Notes: generated from the sequence alone by a model not told the origin. Positions 1 to 5,168 are shown, counted from the stretch's first letter. The stretch: DNA of 5,168 nucleotides from Campylobacterota bacterium (GCA_022600655.1 JAHZJZ010000387.1:1-5168), one strand, 5' to 3'. Translations and numbers: made by a program.

Positions 1-533
1 ACAATTGCTTTGTCATCACCATTCTCTTGTGGTTCAACATCCTCTTCTATCTCTTCAAGACCATAGTCGATAAGTTCAAGTTCAAGCTCTTCTAAATCCA
101 TCTCATCTGTTTTATCAAAAGTGAAAACAGACTTTTGTGTAAACATGAAGTTTAGTGAACCAGAAGTGAGCATCTCTGCTTTGTTTCTAACTAAGGCTGC
201 TTTGACATTTGCCACGGTTCTGGTTCCATTGTCAGTAGCACAGTCGATAATAAGCTGAACCCCATAAGGACCTTTGGCTTCATAATGCATCTCTTTAATA
301 TCGGCTGCATCTTTACCTGAAGCTCTTTTAATCGCTGCTTCAATATTATGTTTAGGCATATTTTGAGCTTTGGCATTGATAATAGCAGTACGAAGTCTAG
401 GATTCATCTCAGGGTCAGGGCTACCTGCTTTGGCTGCCATGGTGATGATTTTCCCTAATTTAGGGAAAACTTTTGACATCGCCCCCCATCGTTTCATTTT
501 TGCTGCTTTACGGTATTCAAACGCTCTACCCAT
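1..533 (-). CDS. yebC: YebC/PmpR/TACO1-family protein, C-terminus cut by window edge
   Basis: The reverse strand reads 177 complete codons from an ATG at 533-531 to the left edge with no stop. The start MGRAFEYRKAAK, the segment MSKVFPKLGKIITMAAKAG (about residues 19-37) and RTAIINAKAQNMPKHNIEAA (about 48-67) are the helical N-terminal domain of the YebC family, followed by the alpha/beta domain with YEAKGPYGVQLIIDCATDN (about 84-102) and SGSLNFMF (about 124-131). An acidic stretch begins near residue 144. Family members are usually about 235-250 residues, so some 60 residues lie outside. The family is cytosolic; it was long annotated as DNA-binding transcriptional regulators, and several members are now linked to ribosome function, including translation of difficult sequences such as proline runs. 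Which role applies here cannot be read from sequence. The start is supported by AAGAAGG seven bases upstream of ATG. It lies 39 bp downstream of the CoA-binding gene on the same strand but may have its own promoter. The family call is very secure. Confidence 0.95.
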   Translation of the reverse strand, partial: MGRAFEYRKAAKMKRWGAMSKVFPKLGKIITMAAKAGSPDPEMNPRLRTAIINAKAQNMPKHNIEAAIKRASGKDAADIKEMHYEAKGPYGVQLIIDCATDNGTRTVANVKAALVRNKAEMLTSGSLNFMFTQKSVFTFDKTDEMDLEELELELIDYGLEEIEEDVEPQENGDDKAI

Positions 534-568
534 TATAATTCCTTCTTGTTTCTAGTGCTGGAATTATA
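534..568. repeat. Perfect 9-bp inverted repeat in the yebC leader
   Basis: TATAATTCC (534-542) and GGAATTATA (560-568) are exact reverse complements separated by 17 bases. In a minus-strand transcript reading through from the CoA-binding gene, the arms would form a hairpin whose 3' arm ends directly before the yebC AUG and includes the GG of its Shine-Dalgarno. It is AT-rich and has no U-tract, so it does not look like a terminator. The match may be coincidental, as one arm doubles as a -10 box and the other as a ribosome binding site region. Confidence 0.6.
563..568 (-). promoter_or_regulatory. Candidate -10 box for yebC
   Basis: On the minus strand the gap between the CoA-binding gene and yebC contains TATAAT preceded by GA. 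The wider motif GATATAATTC also occurs at the ilvA promoter candidate (1025-1034). Transcription would begin near 556, giving a leader of about 22 bases to the ATG at 533. No convincing -35 is seen, which is normal for Campylobacterota sigma-70 promoters. The box coincides with one arm of the inverted repeat at 534-568, so its status is uncertain. Confidence 0.5.
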
Positions 569-572
569 TCCC

Positions 573-1007
573 TTACTGATTAAATATCGCCTTATGCTCT
601 ACCATAGCACAGTAGTTCTGTACCACATCTATACCATTATCTTTGGCTTTTTGTGCTGCTTCATTGTTGATGATTTCTAGTTGGGTCCATAGTACTTTGA
701 CATCACCTCGTTTAATACAAGCATCAGCAACAGCTGTTACCACTTCAGGTTTTCTAAATACCACAACCATATCAACAGTTTCTTCAATCTCTAAAAGAGA
801 TTTATAGGCTTTTTGTCCTAGTATTTCTTCACCTTTTGGATAGACAGGAATCATGTTGTAACCCACTTCAAGTAGATATTTTGCCACACGGTTACTGGCT
901 TTTTCAGGCTTTGGAGAGCATCCAATGACAGCGATTGTTTGACACGCTTCAAAATATTGTTTCATCTCTTCTTGATTAGAGTTCACTCTTGGTAGTTCAC
1001 ATTCCAT
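573..1007 (-). CDS. CoA-binding domain protein (COG1832/YccU type)
   Basis: The product is 144 residues and essentially a single Rossmann-type CoA_binding_2 domain. IAVIGCSPKPEKASNRVAKYL (about residues 25-45, split here by the family glycine and SPKP motif) is the nucleotide-binding beta-turn-alpha; MIPVYPKG (about 52-59) and VDMVVVFRKPE (about 78-88) are the following strands. LWTQLEIIN and the closing NYCAMVEH match the family's conserved C-terminal motifs. The fold resembles the CoA-binding domain of succinyl-CoA synthetase alpha but lacks the ligase and catalytic domains, so it is probably a cytosolic binding protein; no enzymatic role is established. The ATG at 1007 is preferred over an in-frame ATG at 1040, which would add 11 residues, because AAGGA lies eight bases before it and homology starts only after it. 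It is divergent from ilvA and upstream of yebC, with no clear functional link to either. Confidence 0.9.
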   Translation of the reverse strand: MECELPRVNSNQEEMKQYFEACQTIAVIGCSPKPEKASNRVAKYLLEVGYNMIPVYPKGEEILGQKAYKSLLEIEETVDMVVVFRKPEVVTAVADACIKRGDVKVLWTQLEIINNEAAQKAKDNGIDVVQNYCAMVEHKAIFNQ

Positions 1008-1023
1008 CTTTATAATCCTTATT

Positions 1024-1032
1024 TGATATAAT
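1024..1032 (+). promoter_or_regulatory. Extended -10 promoter element for ilvA
   Basis: TGATATAAT is an exact extended -10 (TG, one base, TATAAT at 1027-1032). Transcription would begin near 1039, leaving a leader of about 22 bases before the ilvA ATG at 1061. That is too short for an attenuator or riboswitch, so any control of ilvA would act at promoter level or on the enzyme. No clear -35 hexamer is seen 17 bp upstream. The element sits immediately upstream of the CoA-binding gene's Shine-Dalgarno on the opposite strand. Confidence 0.6.
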
Positions 1033-1040
1033 TCTGCCAT

Positions 1041-1046
1041 ATAATA
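1041..1046 (-). promoter_or_regulatory. Weak candidate -10 box for the CoA-binding gene
   Basis: The minus strand reads TATTAT, preceded by TAGA, within the 53-bp divergent gap. A start near 1034 would give a leader of about 27 bases to the ATG at 1007. The hexamer is off consensus and the region is AT-rich, so other boxes are possible. If real, its polymerase footprint would overlap that of the ilvA promoter. Confidence 0.3.
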
Positions 1047-1060
1047 TCTAGGAAAAATTA

Positions 1061-2272
1061 ATGTTAGATTTAAAATCTATAGAAAAGGCACAGCAAAGAT
1101 TGCAAGGTGTTGCACATCGTACCCCCTTCTCGTATGCTCCTATACTAAGTGAGATGAGTGGGTATGAGGTCTATTTGAAAAAAGAGAACCTTCAACGAAC
1201 AGGAGCCTTTAAACTTCGTGGAGCATTTAATAAAATTGCTACCCTTGTTGAAAATAATCAAAAAGGGGGAGTTGTAGCTGCTAGTGCTGGTAATCATGCT
1301 CAAGGGGTGGCTTTTTCAGCTAAGCACTTTGGTATTGAAGCATCTATTGTCATGCCAGACTCAACGCCACTAACGAAGATACTGGGTGTCAAAGAGTTTG
1401 GAGCCAATGTTATTTTACATGGTGCAAACTATGATGAGGCGTATGCTTATGCCATGAACTATGCTAAAGAGCATCAGAAAGATTTTGTTCACCCTTTTAC
1501 CGATGATGAGGTGATGTCAGGGCAAGGAACAGTGGCATTAGAGATGATAGAAGATAGAGATGATTTAGATGCTATTGTTGTGCCTGTTGGTGGTGGTGGA
1601 CTCATCGCTGGTATGGGTGTGGCGATTAATGCCTTAAACTCAAATATTCAAGTTATTGGGGTAGCCGCCGAGGGTGCTCCAGCCATGAAAAACTCTTTTG
1701 AGACTAAAGTGGCAGAGGGGAGTGAAAGTGTAAGAACCATTGCCGATGGAATTGCTGTACGTGATGCTTCACCGATTACGCTGGAACATATTATTAAAGA
1801 AGTAGATAGTTTAGAGTTGGTTTGTGAAGATGAGATTGCGGCTGCGATTCTTTTCTTATTAGAAAAACAAAAAGTTTTAGTGGAGGGAGCAGGAGCTGTT
1901 GGTGTTGCTGCCTTAATACATGGAAAACTAGATTTACCCAAAGGTTCAAAAATTGGTATTGTTCTTAGTGGAGGAAATATTGATGTAACAATGCTTTCAC
2001 TGATTATCGAAAAAGGACTGGTAAAGAGTAGCCGAAAGATGAAGCTTAGTGTGGTGATGATAGACAAACCAGGCTCACTGATGCATTTTACAGAGTTACT
2101 TACTACGGTTGGAGCCAATATTGTTCAGATTGGTTATGATAGAACATCGATTAATCTTGAGTTTGGGGATGCTGTGGTTTCCGTTGACTTAGAGACTAAA
2201 GGGGTTGAACATCAAGAGGAAGTTAGAACTATTTTAACCAAACATGGATTTGGTTTTAAAGAGTTACACTAA
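1061..2272 (+). CDS. ilvA: Threonine ammonia-lyase (threonine dehydratase), medium form
   Basis: This 403-residue PLP enzyme deaminates L-threonine to 2-oxobutanoate and ammonia, the first committed step of isoleucine synthesis, in the cytosol. KKENLQRTGAFKLRGAFN (residues 40-57) carries the PLP Schiff-base lysine K51; SAGNHAQG (75-82) is the substrate/carboxylate loop; VGGGGLIAG (176-184) is the glycine loop holding the PLP phosphate; LSGGNID (302-308) closes the fold-II catalytic domain. Residues about 327-403 form one ACT-like regulatory domain (KLSVVMIDKPGSL onward), where isoleucine feedback would be expected. The length and single ACT domain fit the medium form (TIGR01127 type) found in Campylobacter relatives rather than the roughly 510-residue E. 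coli IlvA. A catabolic (TdcB-like) role cannot be excluded by sequence alone, but no tdc-type genes are nearby. AGGA seven bases before ATG supports the start. All catalytic motifs are intact. Confidence 0.95.
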   Translation: MLDLKSIEKAQQRLQGVAHRTPFSYAPILSEMSGYEVYLKKENLQRTGAFKLRGAFNKIATLVENNQKGGVVAASAGNHAQGVAFSAKHFGIEASIVMPDSTPLTKILGVKEFGANVILHGANYDEAYAYAMNYAKEHQKDFVHPFTDDEVMSGQGTVALEMIEDRDDLDAIVVPVGGGGLIAGMGVAINALNSNIQVIGVAAEGAPAMKNSFETKVAEGSESVRTIADGIAVRDASPITLEHIIKEVDSLELVCEDEIAAAILFLLEKQKVLVEGAGAVGVAALIHGKLDLPKGSKIGIVLSGGNIDVTMLSLIIEKGLVKSSRKMKLSVVMIDKPGSLMHFTELLTTVGANIVQIGYDRTSINLEFGDAVVSVDLETKGVEHQEEVRTILTKHGFGFKELH

Positions 2273-2273
2273 A

Positions 2274-2301
2274 GTAGCGTGGGCATTCCTGCCCACGTTA
2301 C
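2274..2301 (+). repeat. REP-like GC-rich palindrome between ilvA and ppx/gppA
   Basis: One base after the ilvA stop comes GTAG (2274-2277), then CGTGGGCA (2278-2285), a TTCC loop (2286-2289), the exact complement TGCCCACG (2290-2297) and TTAC (2298-2301). As RNA the outer tetranucleotides also pair, with one G-U wobble, giving a 12-bp stem with a 4-base loop. A conserved 5' GTAG followed by a GC-rich palindrome is the established layout of bacterial REP elements mobilised by REP-associated tyrosine (Y1/HUH) transposases. It is much richer in G+C than its surroundings. No T-run follows on the plus strand (AGATAAAAG follows) or on the minus strand (ACTTTAGTG follows), so it is not a standard intrinsic terminator. 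It could still stabilise or attenuate the ilvA-ppx transcript. Only one copy is visible here, so dispersal in the genome is inferred. Confidence 0.65.
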
Positions 2302-2310
2302 AGATAAAAG

Positions 2311-2316
2311 AAAGGA
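2311..2316 (+). promoter_or_regulatory. Ribosome binding site fixing the TTG start of ppx/gppA
   Basis: AAAGGA lies nine bases upstream of TTG at 2326. The first in-frame ATG is residue 15, inside the first nucleotide-binding motif (IDLGSNSMRFL), and would destroy it. The site therefore supports TTG as the true start. Confidence 0.75.
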
Positions 2317-2325
2317 AATATAAGA

Positions 2326-3237
2326 TTGAATAAAAACATTATTGCCATAGATTTAGGCTCAAATAGTATGCGTTTTCTAAAAATGGAATGTGAAACAAAA
2401 AAGATGTTGGGTCAGTTTCATAAAACAGTTAAAACAGCTGATGGATTGGCACAAACAGGACGCATTAGTGAGGGAGCTTTAGCACGTATTATTGATGCTA
2501 TTAATGAGGTAAAAATAGAGATAGATTTTTCAGATGCAATTGTTAAAGCTGTCACAACCGAAGCACTTCGTCGAGCCGTAAATGGTCAAGAGATACTTGA
2601 AGCCATAGAGAGTCAAACGGGTGTAAAGTTTGAGGTGATAGATGGAGAAGCTGAGGCAAAATATGCATTAATAGCTGTTCAAAATCGTTTGGAACTCTTA
2701 GGAGAGAAGCCAAACAGTTTTATGTTGGCTGATATTGGTGGTGCTTCAACTGAGTTGATTTTTCATTATGGTGATAAAACCATAGATAGAAGTTTTCCTA
2801 TTGGTATCGTCACCATGACACAAAGTTTCAGTGATTTAGGAGCTTTATCTAACGCTATACCTGCTGTTATGAATGGCATAAAACTTTTTTGTGATGAGGT
2901 TTATGCTGAGCATGGAAAAGTTGAAACGTTTATCGCTACAGCAGGAACACCAACAACCATTGCAGCCATGAAACAAGGGCTTACTTACAATACCTATGAT
3001 GCAGATAAAATACACGGTACATGTTTACATCGAAAAGATTTAATAGAGCAGTTAAAAGTTCTTTTAACAATGAGTGTCGAAGAGAGAGTAGAGACGGTTG
3101 GTGTAGGTCGAGAAGATTTAATAGCCTCTGGTGTTTTGATTTATGATGAACTCTATAATATAGGTGGCTTTGAGGAATCAATAGTTGTAGATGACGGTGT
3201 TCGTGAGGGCGTAGCTTTTAGTGAGTGTGCTAAATAG
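2326..3237 (+). CDS. Ppx/GppA-family phosphatase, short form
   Basis: The 303-residue product belongs to the ASKHA-fold Ppx/GppA family: exopolyphosphatases that release phosphate from polyphosphate ends, and pppGpp 5'-phosphohydrolases that make ppGpp. IAIDLGSNSMRFL (residues 6-18) is the first phosphate-binding loop; VTTEALRRAVNG (76-87) corresponds to the family ATSAxRxAxN segment; IDGEAEAKYA (105-114) carries the catalytic glutamate region; LADIGGASTELI (134-145) is the second phosphate loop; FPIGIVTM and ATAGTPTTIAAM follow. It ends after the two ASKHA lobes, so the C-terminal HD-like and dimerisation domains of the roughly 500-residue E. coli enzymes are absent; about 300 residues is common for short bacterial forms. 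Substrate preference cannot be decided from sequence. Translation starts at TTG. It lies 53 bp after ilvA with the REP-like palindrome between, and no strong promoter is seen in the gap, so co-transcription with ilvA is likely. Confidence 0.9.
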   Translation: MNKNIIAIDLGSNSMRFLKMECETKKMLGQFHKTVKTADGLAQTGRISEGALARIIDAINEVKIEIDFSDAIVKAVTTEALRRAVNGQEILEAIESQTGVKFEVIDGEAEAKYALIAVQNRLELLGEKPNSFMLADIGGASTELIFHYGDKTIDRSFPIGIVTMTQSFSDLGALSNAIPAVMNGIKLFCDEVYAEHGKVETFIATAGTPTTIAAMKQGLTYNTYDADKIHGTCLHRKDLIEQLKVLLTMSVEERVETVGVGREDLIASGVLIYDELYNIGGFEESIVVDDGVREGVAFSECAK

Positions 3238-3250
3238 ATCTGTTGTAAGA

Positions 3251-4336
3251 TTAGGGAAAAATAAGCATAAATGTTGTTCCCTTATCTACTTTACTGTAGA
3301 CTCTAATTTTGATACCCAACTCATCACATAACTTTTTGACAATATGCAGTCCAATCCCTAACCCTCGTTCATGCTCTTTATAGAATCGGTCAAAAATTTT
3401 ATCAGCATGTTTAATCCCTTTACCTGTGTCAGATATGAAGAGACTCTGCTTTTTGATTTGAATCTCAACACGTCCATTTTGTCGGTTATATTTGGCTGCA
3501 TTGATGAGAAGATTATCTAAAATTCGGCTTACTGAGGCTTGATTACTGTATAAGTAGAGTGTTTTACCATGAATGCTAAATTTAAGATTAGGGTAAAGGC
3601 TTTTTAGGGGTTCAACGCGTTCCTCTACCAACTGTAAGAGGTCAAATCGCTCTTTTTGTTTGGGGTGTTGTTTAAGATAGCTTTTGAGGTTTTCCTGTAG
3701 AGAAAGAATGGTATTGAGTGACTGTTCGATTCGGTTAATCTTGTCGTAGCTCTCTTTAGTTTTAGGCATGGTTTTGACATTAAGAAGTAGTGAACTAATA
3801 GGAGTGTTAAAATCATGTAAGATATCTTTGATGAACTCTTGCGTTAATTTAAAAGCATGACGTAATGGGGAGAGAGAGTAGAGTGAAAAGAGCAGGGTTA
3901 GGATTAATACACCAAGGGATGCAAATACAAACTCTTGGGTTCTATTACTTTTAAAGAGTGCTATTTTTGTTTGATACGATGATGCAGGATAACTGATTTT
4001 AAGATGGTAGTTTAGTAGATTAGGGATAGGGTAATATTTATAGAATAGTTGATTTTTTTTGTAGCCAGTATCAGGTTGTTCCCCTTGTTCTTGTAGAAAC
4101 TTGAGTGTGTAGGTCTGTTTATCTTGATTAAAAAATTCAATAGTGTAATCTGAACAAGCATATTGATCATCATCTGTATTGAAGTTACAGATATCCATAT
4201 TATATGAGATGGTCTGTTCTAAATTTTTAACTTCGTTCTGATATTCTCTGTAAAATATAATACCCGTTAGAAGCTCTAACGTGATAAAAAAAGGTATAAA
4301 GTTTCTTAGAAATGATTTAATCTCAACATGATTCAA
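3251..4336 (-). CDS. Two-TM sensor histidine kinase without HAMP domain
   Basis: The 361-residue protein has an N-terminal membrane helix (about residues 13-29), a periplasmic domain of about 105 residues (30-134), a second helix (about 136-155) and a cytoplasmic kinase. The H-box ILHDFNTPISSL (172-183) holds the phosphoacceptor H174; the H-D-x-x-T pattern is the one linked to phosphatase activity in HisKA kinases. The N-box is NLLINAAKYN (275-284), the G1 box ISDTGKGI (301-308), the F-box IFDRFYKEHE (314-323) and the G2 box GLGIGL (325-330). Only about ten residues separate TM2 from the phosphorylation helix, so no HAMP domain fits. The sensor domain matches nothing I recognise; it is rich in tyrosine and has two cysteines (C50, C61) that could form a disulfide. 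Translation starts at TTG inside the end of the response regulator gene, a 14-bp overlap implying coupling. The regulator just upstream is the likely partner. The signal sensed is unknown. Confidence 0.92.
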   Translation of the reverse strand: MNHVEIKSFLRNFIPFFITLELLTGIIFYREYQNEVKNLEQTISYNMDICNFNTDDDQYACSDYTIEFFNQDKQTYTLKFLQEQGEQPDTGYKKNQLFYKYYPIPNLLNYHLKISYPASSYQTKIALFKSNRTQEFVFASLGVLILTLLFSLYSLSPLRHAFKLTQEFIKDILHDFNTPISSLLLNVKTMPKTKESYDKINRIEQSLNTILSLQENLKSYLKQHPKQKERFDLLQLVEERVEPLKSLYPNLKFSIHGKTLYLYSNQASVSRILDNLLINAAKYNRQNGRVEIQIKKQSLFISDTGKGIKHADKIFDRFYKEHERGLGIGLHIVKKLCDELGIKIRVYSKVDKGTTFMLIFP

Positions 4337-4952
4337 TGGTGTATCCTACTCCTCGAATGTTTTTTATCTCAATATTAAGCAGTGTTTTGAGTTTTGTAAT
4401 GGCAACTCGTAAAGCGTTATCACTATGATACTCTGTAACACTTAAAAGTTCATCTTTTGATACCGTTCTGTTTAAATTTTTAAAGAGTATATCTACAAGT
4501 TTAAATTGGGCATAACTAAAATAGACCTTTTTATCTTTAACAAAGATATCTCCTGAGAGTGTATTATAACGAACATCTTGACAAGAAATCATCATTTTCT
4601 TTGAGAGTTTGGCATTGAGCCGAATGAGTAACTCTTCAGGCATAAAGGGTTTTTTAATGTAATCCTCTGCTCCCACATCAAATCCTCTCGCAATGGTTTG
4701 AATATCTTCATTGGCAGAGATAAAGATAGTAGGGGTTTGGTCATCTGCCTCTTTGAGACTTTTTAGAAGATCTATACCATTGATGTCAGGTAGATTAATA
4801 TCAAATAGATAGATATCATAACGGTTCTCAAACGTCATATTAATAGCGTCTTCCCCCTTCTCTACAGCTGTGACTTCAAAACCGTGTTGGTTTAGTATCT
4901 CACAAAGCGTTTGTGACAAAATGGTGTCATCTTCCAACAGTAATATTTTCAT
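4323..4952 (-). CDS. OmpR/PhoB-family response regulator
   Basis: The 209-residue protein has a receiver domain (about 1-115) and a winged-helix DNA-binding domain (about 120-209). In the receiver, E7-D8-D9 form the acidic metal pocket, D51 in LFDINLPDING is the phosphoacceptor, S79 in FISANED takes the switch Thr/Ser position and K101 in IKKPF is the conserved lysine. The output domain closes with IRGVGYTIE, the hairpin wing typical of OmpR/PhoB proteins. It should be phosphorylated by the kinase encoded directly downstream and then bind direct repeats in target promoters; the targets are not visible here. The ATG at 4952 is chosen because MKILLLEDD is the canonical receiver start and AAAGGA lies seven bases upstream. 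An in-frame ATG at 4994 would add 14 unrelated residues overlapping the preceding small gene. The start is 4 bases after that gene's stop, and the end overlaps the kinase start. Confidence 0.95.
   Translation of the reverse strand: MKILLLEDDTILSQTLCEILNQHGFEVTAVEKGEDAINMTFENRYDIYLFDINLPDINGIDLLKSLKEADDQTPTIFISANEDIQTIARGFDVGAEDYIKKPFMPEELLIRLNAKLSKKMMISCQDVRYNTLSGDIFVKDKKVYFSYAQFKLVDILFKNLNRTVSKDELLSVTEYHSDNALRVAITKLKTLLNIEIKNIRGVGYTIESC
4344..4353 (-). promoter_or_regulatory. Shine-Dalgarno supporting the TTG start of the kinase gene
   Basis: The minus strand reads AGGAGTAGGA; its last four bases AGGA (4347-4344) are seven bases from the TTG at 4336. The next in-frame ATG is residue 47, past the first membrane helix, so TTG is the only start that keeps the full topology. 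The site lies within the last codons of the response regulator gene. Confidence 0.7.
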
Positions 4953-4956
4953 CAAG

Positions 4957-5168
4957 CTATCCTTTAAGATAGTTTTCTCTATGGGCTTTGGCAATTTTCT
5001 TTTTTATGAGATCTTCAATTTTTATTCGATCTTCAGGTGAAGCCTCTTTAGCTTTTTCAATCAATGTTCTAATGTCCATTGATTCACTAGGTTTAGCTTC
5101 TTCTGCAATAGATAATATTGGTATGAATAATAATAGTATACCTATTAAAAAAATGTTTTTTAGTTTCA
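4957..5168 (-). CDS. Small exported protein heading the two-component operon, start cut by window edge
   Basis: On the minus strand an open frame enters at the right edge and ends at TAG (4959-4957). The edge bases are TG followed by AAA, so the start is probably an ATG whose A lies one base outside; the protein would then have 70 residues. It opens KLKNIFLIGILLLFIPI, a basic start plus a hydrophobic core, then LSIA before EEAKP, a typical signal peptidase I site after about residue 22. There is no lipobox cysteine. The mature part, about 48 residues, is highly charged (many K and E) with the segment SPEDRIKIEDLIKKKIAKAH, likely amphipathic helix. I do not recognise a family; the build is loosely like small periplasmic helical stress proteins. 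It precedes the regulator by 4 bases and carries its Shine-Dalgarno, so it belongs to the same operon and could modulate or report to the kinase's periplasmic domain. That role is inference. Confidence 0.8.
   Translation of the reverse strand, partial: KLKNIFLIGILLLFIPILSIAEEAKPSESMDIRTLIEKAKEASPEDRIKIEDLIKKKIAKAHRENYLKG
4960..4965 (-). promoter_or_regulatory. Ribosome binding site of the response regulator inside the upstream gene
   Basis: AAAGGA on the minus strand forms the last two sense codons (Lys-Gly) of the small upstream gene and is seven bases from the regulator's ATG at 4952. Ribosomes finishing the small gene would stop on top of this site, which suggests translational coupling and decides the regulator start. 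Confidence 0.75.

Noticed and set aside
191..376. Short open frames over yebC (191-376 minus, 370-555 plus).
   Set aside because: Both overlap the well-supported yebC reading frame in other frames and have no recognisable domain or ribosome binding site.
1008..1040. Upstream ATG at 1040 as the start of the CoA-binding protein.
   Set aside because: The ATG at 1007 has AAGGA at proper spacing, and the extra 11 residues overlap the candidate promoter region and show no family similarity.
1040..1045. Second TATAAT on the plus strand upstream of ilvA.
   Set aside because: Transcription from it would begin within the ilvA Shine-Dalgarno, leaving almost no leader; the extended -10 at 1024-1032 is better placed.
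1648..2118. A 156-codon open frame on the minus strand inside ilvA.
   Set aside because: It lies wholly inside ilvA, whose catalytic motifs are intact. Its serine- and proline-rich translation looks like an antisense shadow and matches nothing known.
2274..2301. The ilvA-ppx palindrome read as a Rho-independent terminator.
   Set aside because: The stem is strong but is followed by AGATAAAAG rather than a T-run, and the opposite strand has no T-run either. REP-like architecture explains it better.
2981..3181. Minus-strand open frame inside the Ppx/GppA gene, and 3625-3816 inside the kinase gene.
   Set aside because: Low-complexity shadows of conserved coding sequence with no independent support.
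3249..3286. Imperfect inverted repeat (GATTAGGGAA and TTCCCTTATC, 9 of 10 matching, 18-base loop) at the convergent ends of ppx/gppA and the kinase gene, considered as a bidirectional terminator.
   Set aside because: One mismatch, a large loop, no T-run on either strand after the stem, and most of it lies in kinase coding sequence. Chance is as likely as function.
4953..4994. Upstream ATG at 4994 as the response regulator start.
   Set aside because: It would overlap the preceding small gene by 36 bases and precede the canonical receiver start MKILLLEDD, which has its own AAAGGA.

Overview
The window looks like ordinary chromosome from a Campylobacterota (Epsilonproteobacteria) bacterium, most likely of the Sulfurimonas/Sulfurovum type. 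This rests on the AT-rich composition, short intergenic gaps, near-consensus TATAAT -10 boxes without clear -35 boxes, and a YebC beginning MGRAFEYRKAAK, the form I associate with Helicobacter and its relatives. The genus is an inference from memory of the protein families, not from a database search.

Left part (1-1007, minus strand): the N-terminal three quarters of yebC runs off the left edge. A small CoA-binding-fold protein (COG1832/YccU type) lies upstream of it on the same strand. The 39-base gap between them holds a -10-like box and a perfect 9-bp inverted repeat whose second arm overlaps the yebC ribosome binding site. Centre (1061-3237, plus strand): a complete threonine ammonia-lyase (ilvA, medium form with one C-terminal ACT domain) is followed by a short Ppx/GppA-type phosphatase that starts at TTG. 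Between them is a GC-rich palindrome built like a REP element (5' GTAG, then an 8-bp stem). The 53 bp between the divergent CoA-binding gene and ilvA holds a good extended -10 for ilvA and a weaker one facing the other way.

Right part (3251-5168, minus strand): a tightly packed signalling operon. In transcription order it encodes a roughly 70-residue exported protein (its start codon is cut by the window edge by one base), an OmpR-family response regulator and a two-TM sensor histidine kinase. The small gene ends 4 bases before the regulator's ATG and its last two sense codons form the regulator's Shine-Dalgarno. The kinase begins at a TTG inside the end of the regulator gene, with a 14-bp overlap. 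This packing suggests translational coupling and a shared function, with the exported protein a candidate ligand or modulator of the kinase's periplasmic domain. The operon converges on ppx/gppA with only 13 bp between stop codons and no clear intrinsic terminator.

The housekeeping genes look intact and unexceptional. The parts most worth following up are the REP-like palindrome, the small exported protein coupled to the two-component system, and the yebC leader inverted repeat.
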